In this document: positions 42,069-50,671 of the stretch, piece after piece
Layout: each line of letters begins with the position of its first letter
Position numbering within the stretch: position 1 is the first letter of the stretch
NCBI RefSeq assembly: GCF_031458235.1
Contig: NZ_JAVDYB010000001.1
Coordinates: forward strand, 1,302,001 to 1,366,000
From: Catenuloplanes atrovinosus
Lineage (GTDB): Bacteria; Actinomycetota; Actinomycetes; Mycobacteriales; Micromonosporaceae
Reading direction: 5' to 3'
DNA: 64,000 nt
Position numbers and translations under genes: made by a program
The notes under the pieces: model-generated
What the model saw: the letters and a program-made list of their open reading frames with translations, nothing else
Database searches by the model: none
What the model was told of the DNA's origin: nothing

Positions 42069-44112
42069 GGTCACCATCGGCATGATCACCGCCCTCGTGG
42101 TGGAGGGCCGCGCGGTGGCCGACCTGCTGCGGGGCGGCCACGAGTTCCGGTACGAGAACGATCCGCAGCCCTACCGGGTCGGCATGCTGGCGAGCGCCGT
42201 GCCGGACCGCCCGCACCACGTGGCCCTGACGGTGCTGCTCCAGGACGGCACCCGGCACGCCGCATCGGCCTGCGCCGACCTGCTCCGCACCTTCCCGAAC
42301 GTGAACTGCGTGATCCTGGTGGGCATCGGCGGCGGCATCCCCCGTCGTGGGCAGCCGGACCGGCACGTGCGACTCGGCGACATCGTCGTGGCCACGGAGG
42401 GCGTGCTCGACTACCGGTACGTCAATCGCGAGGGTCCGCTGGAACGCCTGCGGCGCTGGGGCGGCGCGGACGGGCTCTCCAGCCCGCTGCGGCGCGCGCT
42501 GACCGAGCTCGGCATGCGCGCGGCCACCGCCGGGGAGGGATGGCAGCGCTGGCTGGACCCGGAGGTGACGCCGGCCGCGGCCGGCTATCCCCGGCCGGAT
42601 CCGGCGCACGACCGGCTGACCGAGGACGGCCACCCGGTCACGCATCCGTCCGAGGAGGCGTCGGGGCACGTCGTGGGCCTGCCGAAGGTGCACGTCGGCC
42701 TGGTCGCCTCCGGCGACGTGCTGCTGCGGGACGAGCACGAGCGGGACCGCCTCGCCGCGGAGTTCCCGTCGCTGCGGGCGTTCGAGATGGAGGCGTCCGG
42801 CGTCACGGTGGCGACGGCCGCGCGCGACAACCGCTGGTTCATGGTCCGCGGGATCACCGACTACTGCGACGGGCAGAAGAACGACGTCTGGCACCGGTAC
42901 GCGTCCTACGCCGCCGCCGCGTACGTCTGCGCGCTGCTGGAGGTGTGTCAGCCGGTGTTCGTGCAGCCGTGGCTGCGACTTCCGGTGCGGGACCGCGTGG
43001 TCGAGCTGCTGAGCCGCATCCCGCCGGGTACGGATCTGCGCGCGATCTGGTCCGCGGCCGTGCCGGAGATCGACTGTCCGGCCACCGGCGACGAGATGAC
43101 GGCGCTGCACGCGTTCGACTACCTGACCCAGTGGAACTGCGCGGGCGACGGCCTGTCTCCCGCGCTGACGTTCGTCGACGCGCTCGCGCGCAGTGCCGCG
43201 GGCGCCGGGGTCGCCGCCGAGCTGCGGCAGTGGGTGGACGAACAGGCCACGGCGACGCAGGCCGACCGGGCGCTGCGGGAGTGGCGGGAACGCCCGCCGC
43301 CGGCGCCTCCGGCCGATCCCGCGGGACCGTGCCTGGTGATCGAGATCGAGCCGGACGGCATCGACCGGAGCCTGTGCCAGGTGGGCAGCTACCTCCAGCG
43401 GAAGGCCGGTGACTGGGAGCCCGAGCGCGGCCCGTCGCTGCACGCGCCGGTGAGCGTGGCGGAACTGGACCGGGCGGTGCCCAAGCTGGTGGACGACGTG
43501 GAACAGCAGCGGCCGTGGGACGCCGGCACGGAACCGGTCATCGAGTTCCTGCTCCCGGCCGGACTGATGAACCTGCCGGTGGAGTGGTGGTGCGCGCCGT
43601 CCCAGCGCGACATCCCGCTGTGCGTCGACTACCAGGTCGCGATGCGCAGCCTGGAGCGGATGCGGGAGAAGCCCCGCCTGCGGTTCTGGCGAGACCGGTG
43701 GAGCACGCTATCGGCGCGCGGCGGCGACGGCTTCTACCCGGGAGTGCACCCGCGGAACGCGGATGAGCTGCACCGCTGGGGCGTGCGCCTGCACCGCCGG
43801 CGGGACGTGTCGTCGGTGGCGCTGAGCGGCCCGCCCGAGGAGTGGCCCGGCCGCGGCGAGCTGGACTACGCGCTGCAGGCCGGGGTGCCGGTGATCCTCT
43901 GGGATCGCCGCCCGAAGCCCACGCCGGAGAGCGACGAGGCGCTGGCCCAGCTCGCCTCCGAGGCCGGCCGGGACCTGCCCGGGCGGATCGAGGAACTGCG
44001 GACCCAGGCCGCCGAGCTGCCGGAGGAGGAGCGCACGGCGCACGAGGGCGGCTACGTGGCGCTGCTCTGGGACGATCCGAACCGGCTGATCCCACCGGTG
44101 GTGGAGCCGTGA
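42016..44112 (+). CDS. Nucleosidase (PNP/UDP) - helical linker - VMAP-C conflict-system protein
   Basis: A 698-residue multidomain protein. Residues 19-315 form a PNP/MTA-SAH-nucleosidase-type domain: VTIGMITALVVEGRAVADLL, VGIGGGIPR (near 103), LRAFEMEASGV (near 255) and RGITDYCDGQKND with the catalytic Asp (near 280). Residues 325-415 are a helical domain resembling an effector-associated domain (EAD). Residues 437-665 match VMAP-C: CLVIEIEPDG, EFLLPAGLMNLPVEWW (near 511), QVAMRSLERMR and YALQAGVPVILWDRR. ATG 42016 has AGGAG eight bases upstream; an in-frame ATG at 41977 is less favoured. The nucleosidase is probably the toxic effector. Overlaps the next gene by GTGA. Confidence 0.8.
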   Translation: MTTPPHSRAFDPDEVRNRVTIGMITALVVEGRAVADLLRGGHEFRYENDPQPYRVGMLASAVPDRPHHVALTVLLQDGTRHAASACADLLRTFPNVNCVILVGIGGGIPRRGQPDRHVRLGDIVVATEGVLDYRYVNREGPLERLRRWGGADGLSSPLRRALTELGMRAATAGEGWQRWLDPEVTPAAAGYPRPDPAHDRLTEDGHPVTHPSEEASGHVVGLPKVHVGLVASGDVLLRDEHERDRLAAEFPSLRAFEMEASGVTVATAARDNRWFMVRGITDYCDGQKNDVWHRYASYAAAAYVCALLEVCQPVFVQPWLRLPVRDRVVELLSRIPPGTDLRAIWSAAVPEIDCPATGDEMTALHAFDYLTQWNCAGDGLSPALTFVDALARSAAGAGVAAELRQWVDEQATATQADRALREWRERPPPAPPADPAGPCLVIEIEPDGIDRSLCQVGSYLQRKAGDWEPERGPSLHAPVSVAELDRAVPKLVDDVEQQRPWDAGTEPVIEFLLPAGLMNLPVEWWCAPSQRDIPLCVDYQVAMRSLERMREKPRLRFWRDRWSTLSARGGDGFYPGVHPRNADELHRWGVRLHRRRDVSSVALSGPPEEWPGRGELDYALQAGVPVILWDRRPKPTPESDEALAQLASEAGRDLPGRIEELRTQAAELPEEERTAHEGGYVALLWDDPNRLIPPVVEP

Positions 44113-47100
44113 GCGACGAACGGCCCGGCCCGCGCCCGCCCAGCCCGGTACCCCAGCTGACCGACCCGGGTGGCCTGCTGACCGCGTTGCGCGGCCTGGC
44201 GCGGCACGGCCCGCGGCTGTCGCTCGTGGTGGACGAGTGCCGCACCATGCGGGTCTGGCAGCCCGCGGTCCGCGAGCTGCACGGCCTGGCCGCCCAGGCG
44301 TTCGGCGGCGAGCACGTGCATCGCGTGCAGTTGCAGACGATCGAGGACGGGGACCGCCCGGAGGCCGAACTCGCGGTGATCGTCACGGACGGGCTGGACG
44401 AGATCTGGCGGCAGCCGTTCGCGCACCGGCTGCTGTCCCGCTGGGGCGGCCTGGTCCCGGTGGCGATCGTGAATCCGTACCCGCAGGGCCGCTGGAGCCG
44501 CACGCATCTGGCGCCCCGCCCGGTCCGGCTGACCGCCCGCCACCCGCGTGCGCCGAACACCGGGCTGCACGTCGCCGAGGACGAGCGGTGGCGGAGCCCG
44601 CTGCACGAGCCGCTGACCGGGAGCCCGCTCGCCGTGCCGCTGCTGGAGCTGGACCCGCGCTGGCTGGGCTGGTGGGCGACGCTGGTCGGCCGGGCCGGCG
44701 AGGCGGTGCTGGACGCCACCGTGCTGCTCGTCGCGGAGGAGCCGTCCGGCACGGAACCACCGGCACCGCCGGTCGCCGGCGTCTGGGAGCCGGCCCGGGC
44801 GGTGGCGGTCTTCCGCGGCACCGCCTCGGAGCGCGCGCTGCGCCTGGCCTCCTACGTGGCCGCGGCACCACCGGACCTGGCCGCGGTACGGGTGGTGCAG
44901 GGCGGGATGATGCCGGCCTCCACCCCGCTGGACCTGGCGGACGTGGTGGTCAGCGACGCGCTGATGGAGCCGGGTACGCCGGCCGCGTACCGGGGCGACT
45001 TCCGGTTCCGGCCGGGCGTCCGGGAGGCGCTGCTGGCCCGCACCACCCGCGTCGAGACCGCGCGCGTGGTGGAGATCGTGGCGCGGCACTACGGCGACCG
45101 GCGGCCGGAGGCGCAGAGCCTGCTCCGCGCGCTGGAGAAGCCCGAGACGGTACGGGACACGCCTGTCACGCTGGAGACGGTGGCCTTCGCGGAGACCGAG
45201 GTCGCGGTGCTCCGCGCACTGTCCGGGCCCTACCTGGTGCGCGCGCGGCAGCGGGCCAGAGCCCTGGACAACTTTCACAGATCGGGGTCGGCGGCCACGC
45301 CGGCCGGCACGCGGACGCACGCCGGGAGCAGTGGGACGATGAGCAACCTTTCACCGGATCGGCCGGTGCAGCCGATCGACCAGTCACTGACGATGCCCGG
45401 TGAGCAGACGGCCGCCGGCAACACCGTCTGGGGCAGCCTGCCGCCGAGGAACGGCGACTTCATCGGGCGCAATCAGCTGCTGGAGGCGCTGGAGCGCCGG
45501 CTGCGCGCCGAGCACGTGACCGCGGTGCTGCCCCAGGCCCTGCACGGCCTCGGCGGCGTCGGCAAGTCACAGATCGCGGTGGAGTACGCCTACCGGCACC
45601 GCGACGAGTACGACATCGTGTGGTGGATTCCCGCGGAGCAGCCGGCGCAGATCCTCCGGGCCATCCTGGCGCTGGGCGAGAAGCTCGGGCTGGAGGTCGA
45701 GGGCGAGGCCAGCACCGCGGTCGTCGACGTGTGGAACGCGCTGCAGACCGGTGCTTCGTACCCGAAGTGGCTGCTGATCTTCGACAACGCGGAGACGGTC
45801 GACACGGTCCAGCCCTATCTGCCCCGCGAGGGCAGCGGCAAGGTGTTGATCACGTCGCGCAACGAGCGGTGGACCGATCTGGCGCAGACGCTGGAGATCG
45901 ACGTGTTCAGCCGGGCGGAGAGCGTCGAGCTGCTTCGCAAGCGCAACCCGCAGCTGACGCCGGAGGAGGCGGACCGGATCGCGGAGGTGCTGGAGGACCT
46001 GCCGCTCGCGGTGGGCCAGGCCTCGGCGTGGCTCAGCGCCGCCGGCATCGGCTTCGAGGAGTACCTGCGCCTGCTGCTGGAGAAGCGGGAGCAGCTGGCG
46101 GAACGCGCGACGGCGGGCGACTACGACCTCGCGGTGGCGGCCGCCTGGACCGTGGCCCTGGACCGGCTCGGCGTGGAGAGCCCCGCCGCGCTGCAACTGC
46201 TCCAGGTGTGCGCGTTCTTCGCGCCGGAACCCATCGCGCGCGAACTCTTCGTCGCCTCCCGGAACTCGCCGATCGCGCCGGAACTGGACGCCACGCTGCA
46301 GAACCCGAGCCGGCTCAACCGGGCGTTGCGTCAGATCCAGCGGTACGGACTGGCGCGCATCGACCACCGCGACCAGACCGTGCAGCTGCACCGGCTGGTG
46401 CGTACCGTGATGGTCGACCAGCTCAGTCAGGAGGTGCGCGGCAGGCTCGAGCACGGCGCGCACGTGCTGCTGGCCGGCGGCAACCCGGGAAACCCGTCGA
46501 GCGCGGCACACTGGCCCCGCTACCACGCGCTGCTGCCGCACGTGGAGGCCTCGAACACGGTGGCCTGCGAGGACGCGTGGACCCGCCAGCTGGTCCTGGA
46601 CGTGATCGGCTTCTACTACTGGTGGGGTGACCAGGCGAGCTGCCGGGACCTGGCGCGGCGCGTGGTGACCGGGTGGCGCACCATGCTGGGCCCGGACGAC
46701 CTCCAGACGCTCAAGGCGGCACGCTGGCTCGCCTACGTGCAGCGGCTCCTCGGCGAGTTCGCCGAGGCCGCGCAGATCAACGAGGACTGCCTGGCCCGGT
46801 TGCGGGCCACCGTCGGCGAGGACGAGGAGGACACGCTCGACGCGATGAGCCTGGTCGCGGCGGACCTACGGGCCAAGGGCGACTTCGAGGCGGCGCGCAC
46901 GCTGGACCGGACCGCGCTGGACCGCTGCCGCGACGTACTGGGCGACGACGATCCGTTCACACTCAAGGCCGCGCACAGCCTCGCCGTCAGTCTCCGGCTG
47001 ACCGGCGAGTACGAGGAGGCGCTGCGGCTGGACCGGGAGACGTTCCGGCGGCGGGTCGAGGTGCTCGGCGAGGACCACCTCGAGACGCTGATGACCAGGA

Positions 47101-47900
47101 CCGGGCTGGCGCTCGATCTCCGCGAGCGCGGCGACTACCTCGACGCGCACACGAATCTGGAAGGGCTCTACGACGAGTGCCTGCGACACCTCGACCCCGA
47201 CCACCCGCAGGTGCTGGCCGTGGCCCGGAACCTGGCGGTGGCCCGGCGCCGGGCGGGCGATCAGGAGGGCGCGCGCAAGCTCGCGGAGGAGACCATGACC
47301 CGGCTGCGCCAGCGGTTCACCGCGCTCCAGCCCGAGGCGATCGCCGCGGCCATCGACTACGCGGTCGACCTGCGCGAGAGCGACAACCTGGAGGCGGCGC
47401 GCGAGCTGTCCGAGGCGACCGCCAACGACTACGGCCGGACCCTGGGGCCGGACCACCCGTACACCCTCTACGCGCGGACCAACCTCGCCATCGTGCTGCG
47501 GCTGCAGGGCGACGCCGCCGGCGCCCACGCGCACGACGAGGCCGCCTACCGCCGGCTGGCCGAGCGGCTCGGCGAGGACCACGTGCTGACGCTCACCTGC
47601 GCGACCAACCTGGCGAGCGACCTGGCCGAGCTCGGCGAGCACCGGCGCGCGTACGAGCTGGACGCGACGACCCTGCGGCTGTCCCGGGAACGGCTCGGCG
47701 CCGACCACCCGTCCACCCTGGCGTGCGCGCTGAACCTGTCGTTCGACCTGGCCGCGCTCGGCCGCGCGGCGGAGGCCGACCGGTTGTACGAGGAGGTGCT
47801 GGCGGCGATGCGCCGGGTGCTCGGTAGCGACCACCCGGCGATCGACGCGGCCGTCGCGCGCGTGCGGGCCAACTGCGACGTGGACCCGATGCCGCTGTAG
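44109..47900 (+). CDS. vWA-like (SAV_2336) - NB-ARC - TPR protein, FxSxx-COOH-system TPR type
   Basis: A 1263-residue protein. Residues 10-210 match the SAV_2336 N-terminal domain, a divergent vWA fold (LSLVVDECRTMRVWQPAVRE, LAVIVTDGLDEIW, VAIVNPYPQGRWSRT). A linker leads to a STAND/NB-ARC ATPase at about 455-740: IGRNQLLEALERRLR, GLGGVGKSQIAVEYAYRH (P-loop near 480), KWLLIFDNAE (Walker B), KVLITSRN and LEDLPLAVGQASAWLS. Residues 830-1255 are about ten kinesin-light-chain-like TPRs of 42 residues. The NB-ARC/TPR half matches the TPR proteins of FxSxx-COOH loci. It probably senses a trigger, oligomerises with ATP and releases the partner effector. Overlaps the upstream gene by GTGA. Confidence 0.85.
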   Translation: MSDERPGPRPPSPVPQLTDPGGLLTALRGLARHGPRLSLVVDECRTMRVWQPAVRELHGLAAQAFGGEHVHRVQLQTIEDGDRPEAELAVIVTDGLDEIWRQPFAHRLLSRWGGLVPVAIVNPYPQGRWSRTHLAPRPVRLTARHPRAPNTGLHVAEDERWRSPLHEPLTGSPLAVPLLELDPRWLGWWATLVGRAGEAVLDATVLLVAEEPSGTEPPAPPVAGVWEPARAVAVFRGTASERALRLASYVAAAPPDLAAVRVVQGGMMPASTPLDLADVVVSDALMEPGTPAAYRGDFRFRPGVREALLARTTRVETARVVEIVARHYGDRRPEAQSLLRALEKPETVRDTPVTLETVAFAETEVAVLRALSGPYLVRARQRARALDNFHRSGSAATPAGTRTHAGSSGTMSNLSPDRPVQPIDQSLTMPGEQTAAGNTVWGSLPPRNGDFIGRNQLLEALERRLRAEHVTAVLPQALHGLGGVGKSQIAVEYAYRHRDEYDIVWWIPAEQPAQILRAILALGEKLGLEVEGEASTAVVDVWNALQTGASYPKWLLIFDNAETVDTVQPYLPREGSGKVLITSRNERWTDLAQTLEIDVFSRAESVELLRKRNPQLTPEEADRIAEVLEDLPLAVGQASAWLSAAGIGFEEYLRLLLEKREQLAERATAGDYDLAVAAAWTVALDRLGVESPAALQLLQVCAFFAPEPIARELFVASRNSPIAPELDATLQNPSRLNRALRQIQRYGLARIDHRDQTVQLHRLVRTVMVDQLSQEVRGRLEHGAHVLLAGGNPGNPSSAAHWPRYHALLPHVEASNTVACEDAWTRQLVLDVIGFYYWWGDQASCRDLARRVVTGWRTMLGPDDLQTLKAARWLAYVQRLLGEFAEAAQINEDCLARLRATVGEDEEDTLDAMSLVAADLRAKGDFEAARTLDRTALDRCRDVLGDDDPFTLKAAHSLAVSLRLTGEYEEALRLDRETFRRRVEVLGEDHLETLMTRTGLALDLRERGDYLDAHTNLEGLYDECLRHLDPDHPQVLAVARNLAVARRRAGDQEGARKLAEETMTRLRQRFTALQPEAIAAAIDYAVDLRESDNLEAARELSEATANDYGRTLGPDHPYTLYARTNLAIVLRLQGDAAGAHAHDEAAYRRLAERLGEDHVLTLTCATNLASDLAELGEHRRAYELDATTLRLSRERLGADHPSTLACALNLSFDLAALGRAAEADRLYEEVLAAMRRVLGSDHPAIDAAVARVRANCDVDPMPL

Positions 47901-47908
47901 GCCACCGG

Positions 47909-49702
47909 TCAGCGCAGCACCTCGGTGCCCACCCAGTCGGCCAGATCCCGCGGCGAGCGGCCGGCACCGGGGTAGAGCGCGGCCACGATCTCCGGCCGCT
48001 CCAGCAGCGCGGCCGCCGCGGCCTTGTCACCGTCCGCACGGAGCGCGAGGCCCAGCCCGGTCCACGCGTCCGGCCGGCCCGGGTCCTCGGCCACCAACTC
48101 GCCGAACTCGCGCACGGCGGTGCGCGCGTCGCCGCGGAACAGCGCCAGGTCGGCCGGGAACAGGCCGGCGCCCCACGCCTCGCCGGGCGACGCCTCGAAC
48201 CGGTCCGGCGCCACGATGCGACGGCGGGCCAGCCCCAACCGGCCCTGCGACCAGTGCCGCATCGCCGGGTCGGGCCGCACGGTGGACGCGCGGACGCGCG
48301 AGGTCACCGGCGCCGCCGCGCGCAACGCGTCGCGCAGGGTCTCGATGTCGGCCGGGTCCGGCCGGCAGTGGCGGATGCGCCAGCCGGCCCGATGCGCGTC
48401 CGCGACCAGGCGGGCCAGCTCGGCGGCGCTGCCCGGCGTCTCGTCCCGGGGCCAGGACGCCAGCTCCGCGCCGAGCGCGTCGGTGAACCGCCGGCCGGCC
48501 TCGGTCAGCTCCGGGGCGGCCTGCGCCGTGGCCAGGCCCTCCTGTGCCTGGGAGCGGGCGTAGGCGTACTCGAATTCCACGATGGCGGCCTCGTCCGGTC
48601 CCGCCTGCCGCAGGTAGCGCCGCCAGAAGTCGGCGATGCCGGCGAACGCGTACACACCCTGCAGCAGCCCGCCGGGCGGGCGCGGGTCGTCACGCCACGG
48701 CGCGTACAGCGTCGGCTCGCCGCCCGCGCCCATCAACGGGACCAGGTGCATCAGGCCGCCGAGCTTGATGTGCATGAACTCGTGCGCCAGCGAGACCGCG
48801 AGCGTCACCGCGTCCGGCGGCAGCGAGCACATGATCGCGCCGAACGCGTCGCCGGTGGAGGCGCTCCGCGTGTCCCAGCCGTCGTTGACCGGCAGCGGGA
48901 CCAGCGACGTGACGCCCACCTCCATGGCGGCGGCCATCTCCGGGTTCACCCGGCAGAGGATCGACCACGCGTCCGTGATCAATTCCGTCCACCGGCTGAG
49001 TTCTGCCGCGGAGAGGCGGGCCGGGGCCACCGGGTCGGCCAGATCGCGCAGCGGGTCGAGGTCGTCGAGCCAGACCGACAGCCGGGGGCCGTCGCCGGCC
49101 GTGACCCGGCGCAGCGCGTACCAGCCGTCGCCGTCACCGGACGCGGGCACGTCGATGCGGGTGCCGCCGTGGCTCAGCCACAGCCGGCCGCCGGTCGTAC
49201 CGGCCTCCGCGGTGTCCCACCCGGCGGCGCCGTCGAAGTGCGCCATGCCGAAACACGGCACGTTCGCCCGGCCGTCGCGCAGCGGCACCCGCGTGGTGAA
49301 GTCCTGTCCGGCGAGCGCCGCGGCGGCGAGCGCCAGTGCGGTGAGCTGACCGAAGTCGTGCGCGATCGGGGCGTCGCTCGACGTGCCACCGCGGTGCCGG
49401 CGCAGCGCGTAGGCGATCCAGGCGCCGACGTGCGGGTGCATCAGGAGACCGGTGATCGCCTCGGGCGCGGCGTCCTGTGCGCGTTCCAGCGCGTTCCACG
49501 CCTCTGCAACATTGAACCCCGCGGTCAGCGCGGGGTTCTCGGTCATCGCATCGAGGAAGGCTTTCAGCAACACTTTTCGGCGACTTAGTTGACCGGACAG
49601 TAGCTCACCGATGACTATTGGTGAGCCGCCGCCGATGGCGAGTTCGGTGATTGCCTCCTGGCGGAGCACGTGAAGGCGGGTGCTCTCTTGTGTCGCGGGC
49701 AC
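47909..49702 (-). CDS. HExxH-motif (alpha-ketoglutarate-type) peptide beta-hydroxylase
   Basis: A 597-residue RiPP-modifying enzyme candidate. The central motif is SLAHEFMHIKLGGL (HExxH near residue 307) with a long mixed region on both sides; TPR-like helical turns appear near the C-terminus (DPGRPDAWTGLGLALRADGD). HExxH proteins of this type occur with or fused to radical SAM enzymes in FxSxx-COOH loci, where they hydroxylate beta-carbons of precursor residues. Here no radical SAM partner is present. The second GTG (49702) was chosen over 49708 since AGGA lies six bases before it. It sits 41 bases downstream of the 59-residue precursor-like gene and ends nine bases from the convergent NB-ARC/TPR gene. 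Confidence 0.8.
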   Translation of the reverse strand: MPATQESTRLHVLRQEAITELAIGGGSPIVIGELLSGQLSRRKVLLKAFLDAMTENPALTAGFNVAEAWNALERAQDAAPEAITGLLMHPHVGAWIAYALRRHRGGTSSDAPIAHDFGQLTALALAAAALAGQDFTTRVPLRDGRANVPCFGMAHFDGAAGWDTAEAGTTGGRLWLSHGGTRIDVPASGDGDGWYALRRVTAGDGPRLSVWLDDLDPLRDLADPVAPARLSAAELSRWTELITDAWSILCRVNPEMAAAMEVGVTSLVPLPVNDGWDTRSASTGDAFGAIMCSLPPDAVTLAVSLAHEFMHIKLGGLMHLVPLMGAGGEPTLYAPWRDDPRPPGGLLQGVYAFAGIADFWRRYLRQAGPDEAAIVEFEYAYARSQAQEGLATAQAAPELTEAGRRFTDALGAELASWPRDETPGSAAELARLVADAHRAGWRIRHCRPDPADIETLRDALRAAAPVTSRVRASTVRPDPAMRHWSQGRLGLARRRIVAPDRFEASPGEAWGAGLFPADLALFRGDARTAVREFGELVAEDPGRPDAWTGLGLALRADGDKAAAAALLERPEIVAALYPGAGRSPRDLADWVGTEVLR

Positions 49703-49743
49703 GGACACTCCTAGTCCCGGGTCAGAATGGAAGCGGGGGAGAT

Positions 49744-49923
49744 TCAGTCCGCGCGGCCGGGCGGGCCGGAGCCGCCCAGATTGGCGCGGGGGCGCTCGAC
49801 CTGCCGCAGGGCCCGACGGACCGCGGCCGCTGGCACGAGGTCGTCCTTCAGGCGCAGGTCGCGCAGGGTGCAGTCGCTGAGGTCGATCAGCTCGGTGATG
49901 ACGTCACCCGGGCGGTGTGTCAT
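49744..49923 (-). CDS. Putative RiPP precursor peptide (FxSxx-like leader), 59 residues
   Basis: ATG at 49923, stop at 49744-49746, strong ribosome site GGAGGAG 10-16 bases upstream. The leader part reads VITELIDLSDCTLRDLRLKD followed by a basic helix AAAVRRALRQVE, matching the D-L-S/T...L...L...RR-x-L layout of FxSxx-COOH precursors. The C-terminal third is ERPRANLGGSGPPGRAD: Gly/Pro-rich, no aromatic residue and no FxSxx ending. It could be the modified core. The gene is immediately upstream of the HExxH hydroxylase and co-directional, the standard precursor-then-enzyme order. The shortness limits confidence, but codon use and ribosome site are gene-like. Confidence 0.7.
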   Translation of the reverse strand: MTHRPGDVITELIDLSDCTLRDLRLKDDLVPAAAVRRALRQVERPRANLGGSGPPGRAD

Positions 49924-50004
49924 GTCGTTGAGTCTCCTCCTTCGGGCGTCGGTTCGCCCGAGGATCGGGAAATGTGAAGATCATTTGAGAATGAATATGG
50001 GAGC

Positions 50005-50042
50005 GTGCTGCCCCCCGCTCCGAGAGAAACGGGGGGCAGCAC
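50005..50042. terminator. Hairpin between the 50179 gene and the precursor gene
   Basis: A perfect 13-base-pair stem (50005-50017 with 50030-50042) with a 12-base loop. On the minus strand it lies 137 bases after the stop of the gene at 50179 and about 80 bases before the precursor ATG. It probably ends the upstream transcript. TTGACT (50067-50062) and TACGGT (50046-50041) on the minus strand, 15 bases apart, could place a start inside it, in which case it would be a leader hairpin. The rest of 49924-50178 shows only a small TCGGGCG/CGCCCGA hairpin (49942-49961) near the precursor ribosome site. Confidence 0.55.
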
Positions 50043-50178
50043 CGTATCCAACCATCAAACGAGTCAAAACGCCATCGCGCTCGCGGGTATAAACGCCCGA
50101 ACGGGTTGTTGCGCCGCTAAAGCCGAAAGCCCTCCGGATTTCCGCTATTGACCACCGAATACTGCGGAAATGCGCGGG

Positions 50179-50514
50179 CTAGGCGCTGATCGACTTCTTC
50201 CGGCGCAGGTGTTCGCGGATGCGGAGGCGGGCCAGGTTCTCCGCGTCCTCGCGTTCTTCGGCGTACTGGTAGGACTGGTCGTGGCTGGCCTGCGTGCCGG
50301 CCAGGATGGGCAGGGCCTGCTGGGTGCCGTCGCGGCCGACCACGTGTTCCCAGGCGATGACGCGGTACGTGTGGGGGAAGATGAAGTCGACCAGGTCCTC
50401 GGTGACGACCTCGCCCTCGCTGGTCATCAGCGGCTGCTCGTCGGAGTGTGCCGGGACCTCGGCGGCCCAGAGCGGGTAGGCCTGCGGGGTGATGATGCGG
50501 ATCGCGTCGCCCAT
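50179..50514 (-). CDS. Small conserved-type protein of unknown function
   Basis: A 111-residue soluble protein: MGDAIRIITPQAYPLWAAEV at the N-terminus, LVDFIFPHTYRVIAWEHVVG in the middle and a highly charged helix ending in EHLRRKKSISA. No domain recognised. ATG at 50514 with GAGAGGGG upstream. Divergent from argC with a dyad symmetry in between; nothing links it to arginine synthesis beyond position. It could belong functionally to the RiPP/conflict locus on its other side, from which a hairpin separates it. Confidence 0.65.
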   Translation of the reverse strand: MGDAIRIITPQAYPLWAAEVPAHSDEQPLMTSEGEVVTEDLVDFIFPHTYRVIAWEHVVGRDGTQQALPILAGTQASHDQSYQYAEEREDAENLARLRIREHLRRKKSISA

Positions 50515-50529
50515 GGCGGCGTCCCCTCT

Positions 50530-50556
50530 CTCGGAAGCATGATCAAGCTTTCCGAG
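50530..50556. promoter_or_regulatory. Dyad symmetry between the 50179 gene and argC
   Basis: CTCGGAA (50530-50536) and TTCCGAG (50550-50556) flank a TGATCA-centred core with GC steps on both sides, giving a nearly continuous palindrome. It lies 16 bases upstream of the minus-strand ATG at 50514 and is probably an operator for that gene. Confidence 0.4.
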
Positions 50557-50613
50557 CATATGTGGCTTAGGGCGCAAAGGGGGCGAAACCGAGGAGGGGT
50601 GGGCTTTAACCCT

Positions 50614-50644
50614 TTGCCGCCGCCCGGTGAATGTTGATACATTG
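50614..50644 (+). promoter_or_regulatory. argC promoter with possible ArgR site
   Basis: TTGCCG (50614-50619), 18-base spacer, TACATT (50638-50643), 28 bases before the argC ATG. The overlapping 18 bases GTGAATGTTGATACATTG (50627-50644) resemble a degenerate ARG box. The argR gene in the same operon would provide feedback repression at this site. Confidence 0.4.
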
Positions 50645-50671
50645 GGCCGCATAGTGATGCGGAGGTACGGC

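Noticed and set aside
49650-50092. Plus-strand frames across the peptide gene
   Set aside because: They are antisense to the precursor with its strong ribosome site and have no family features.
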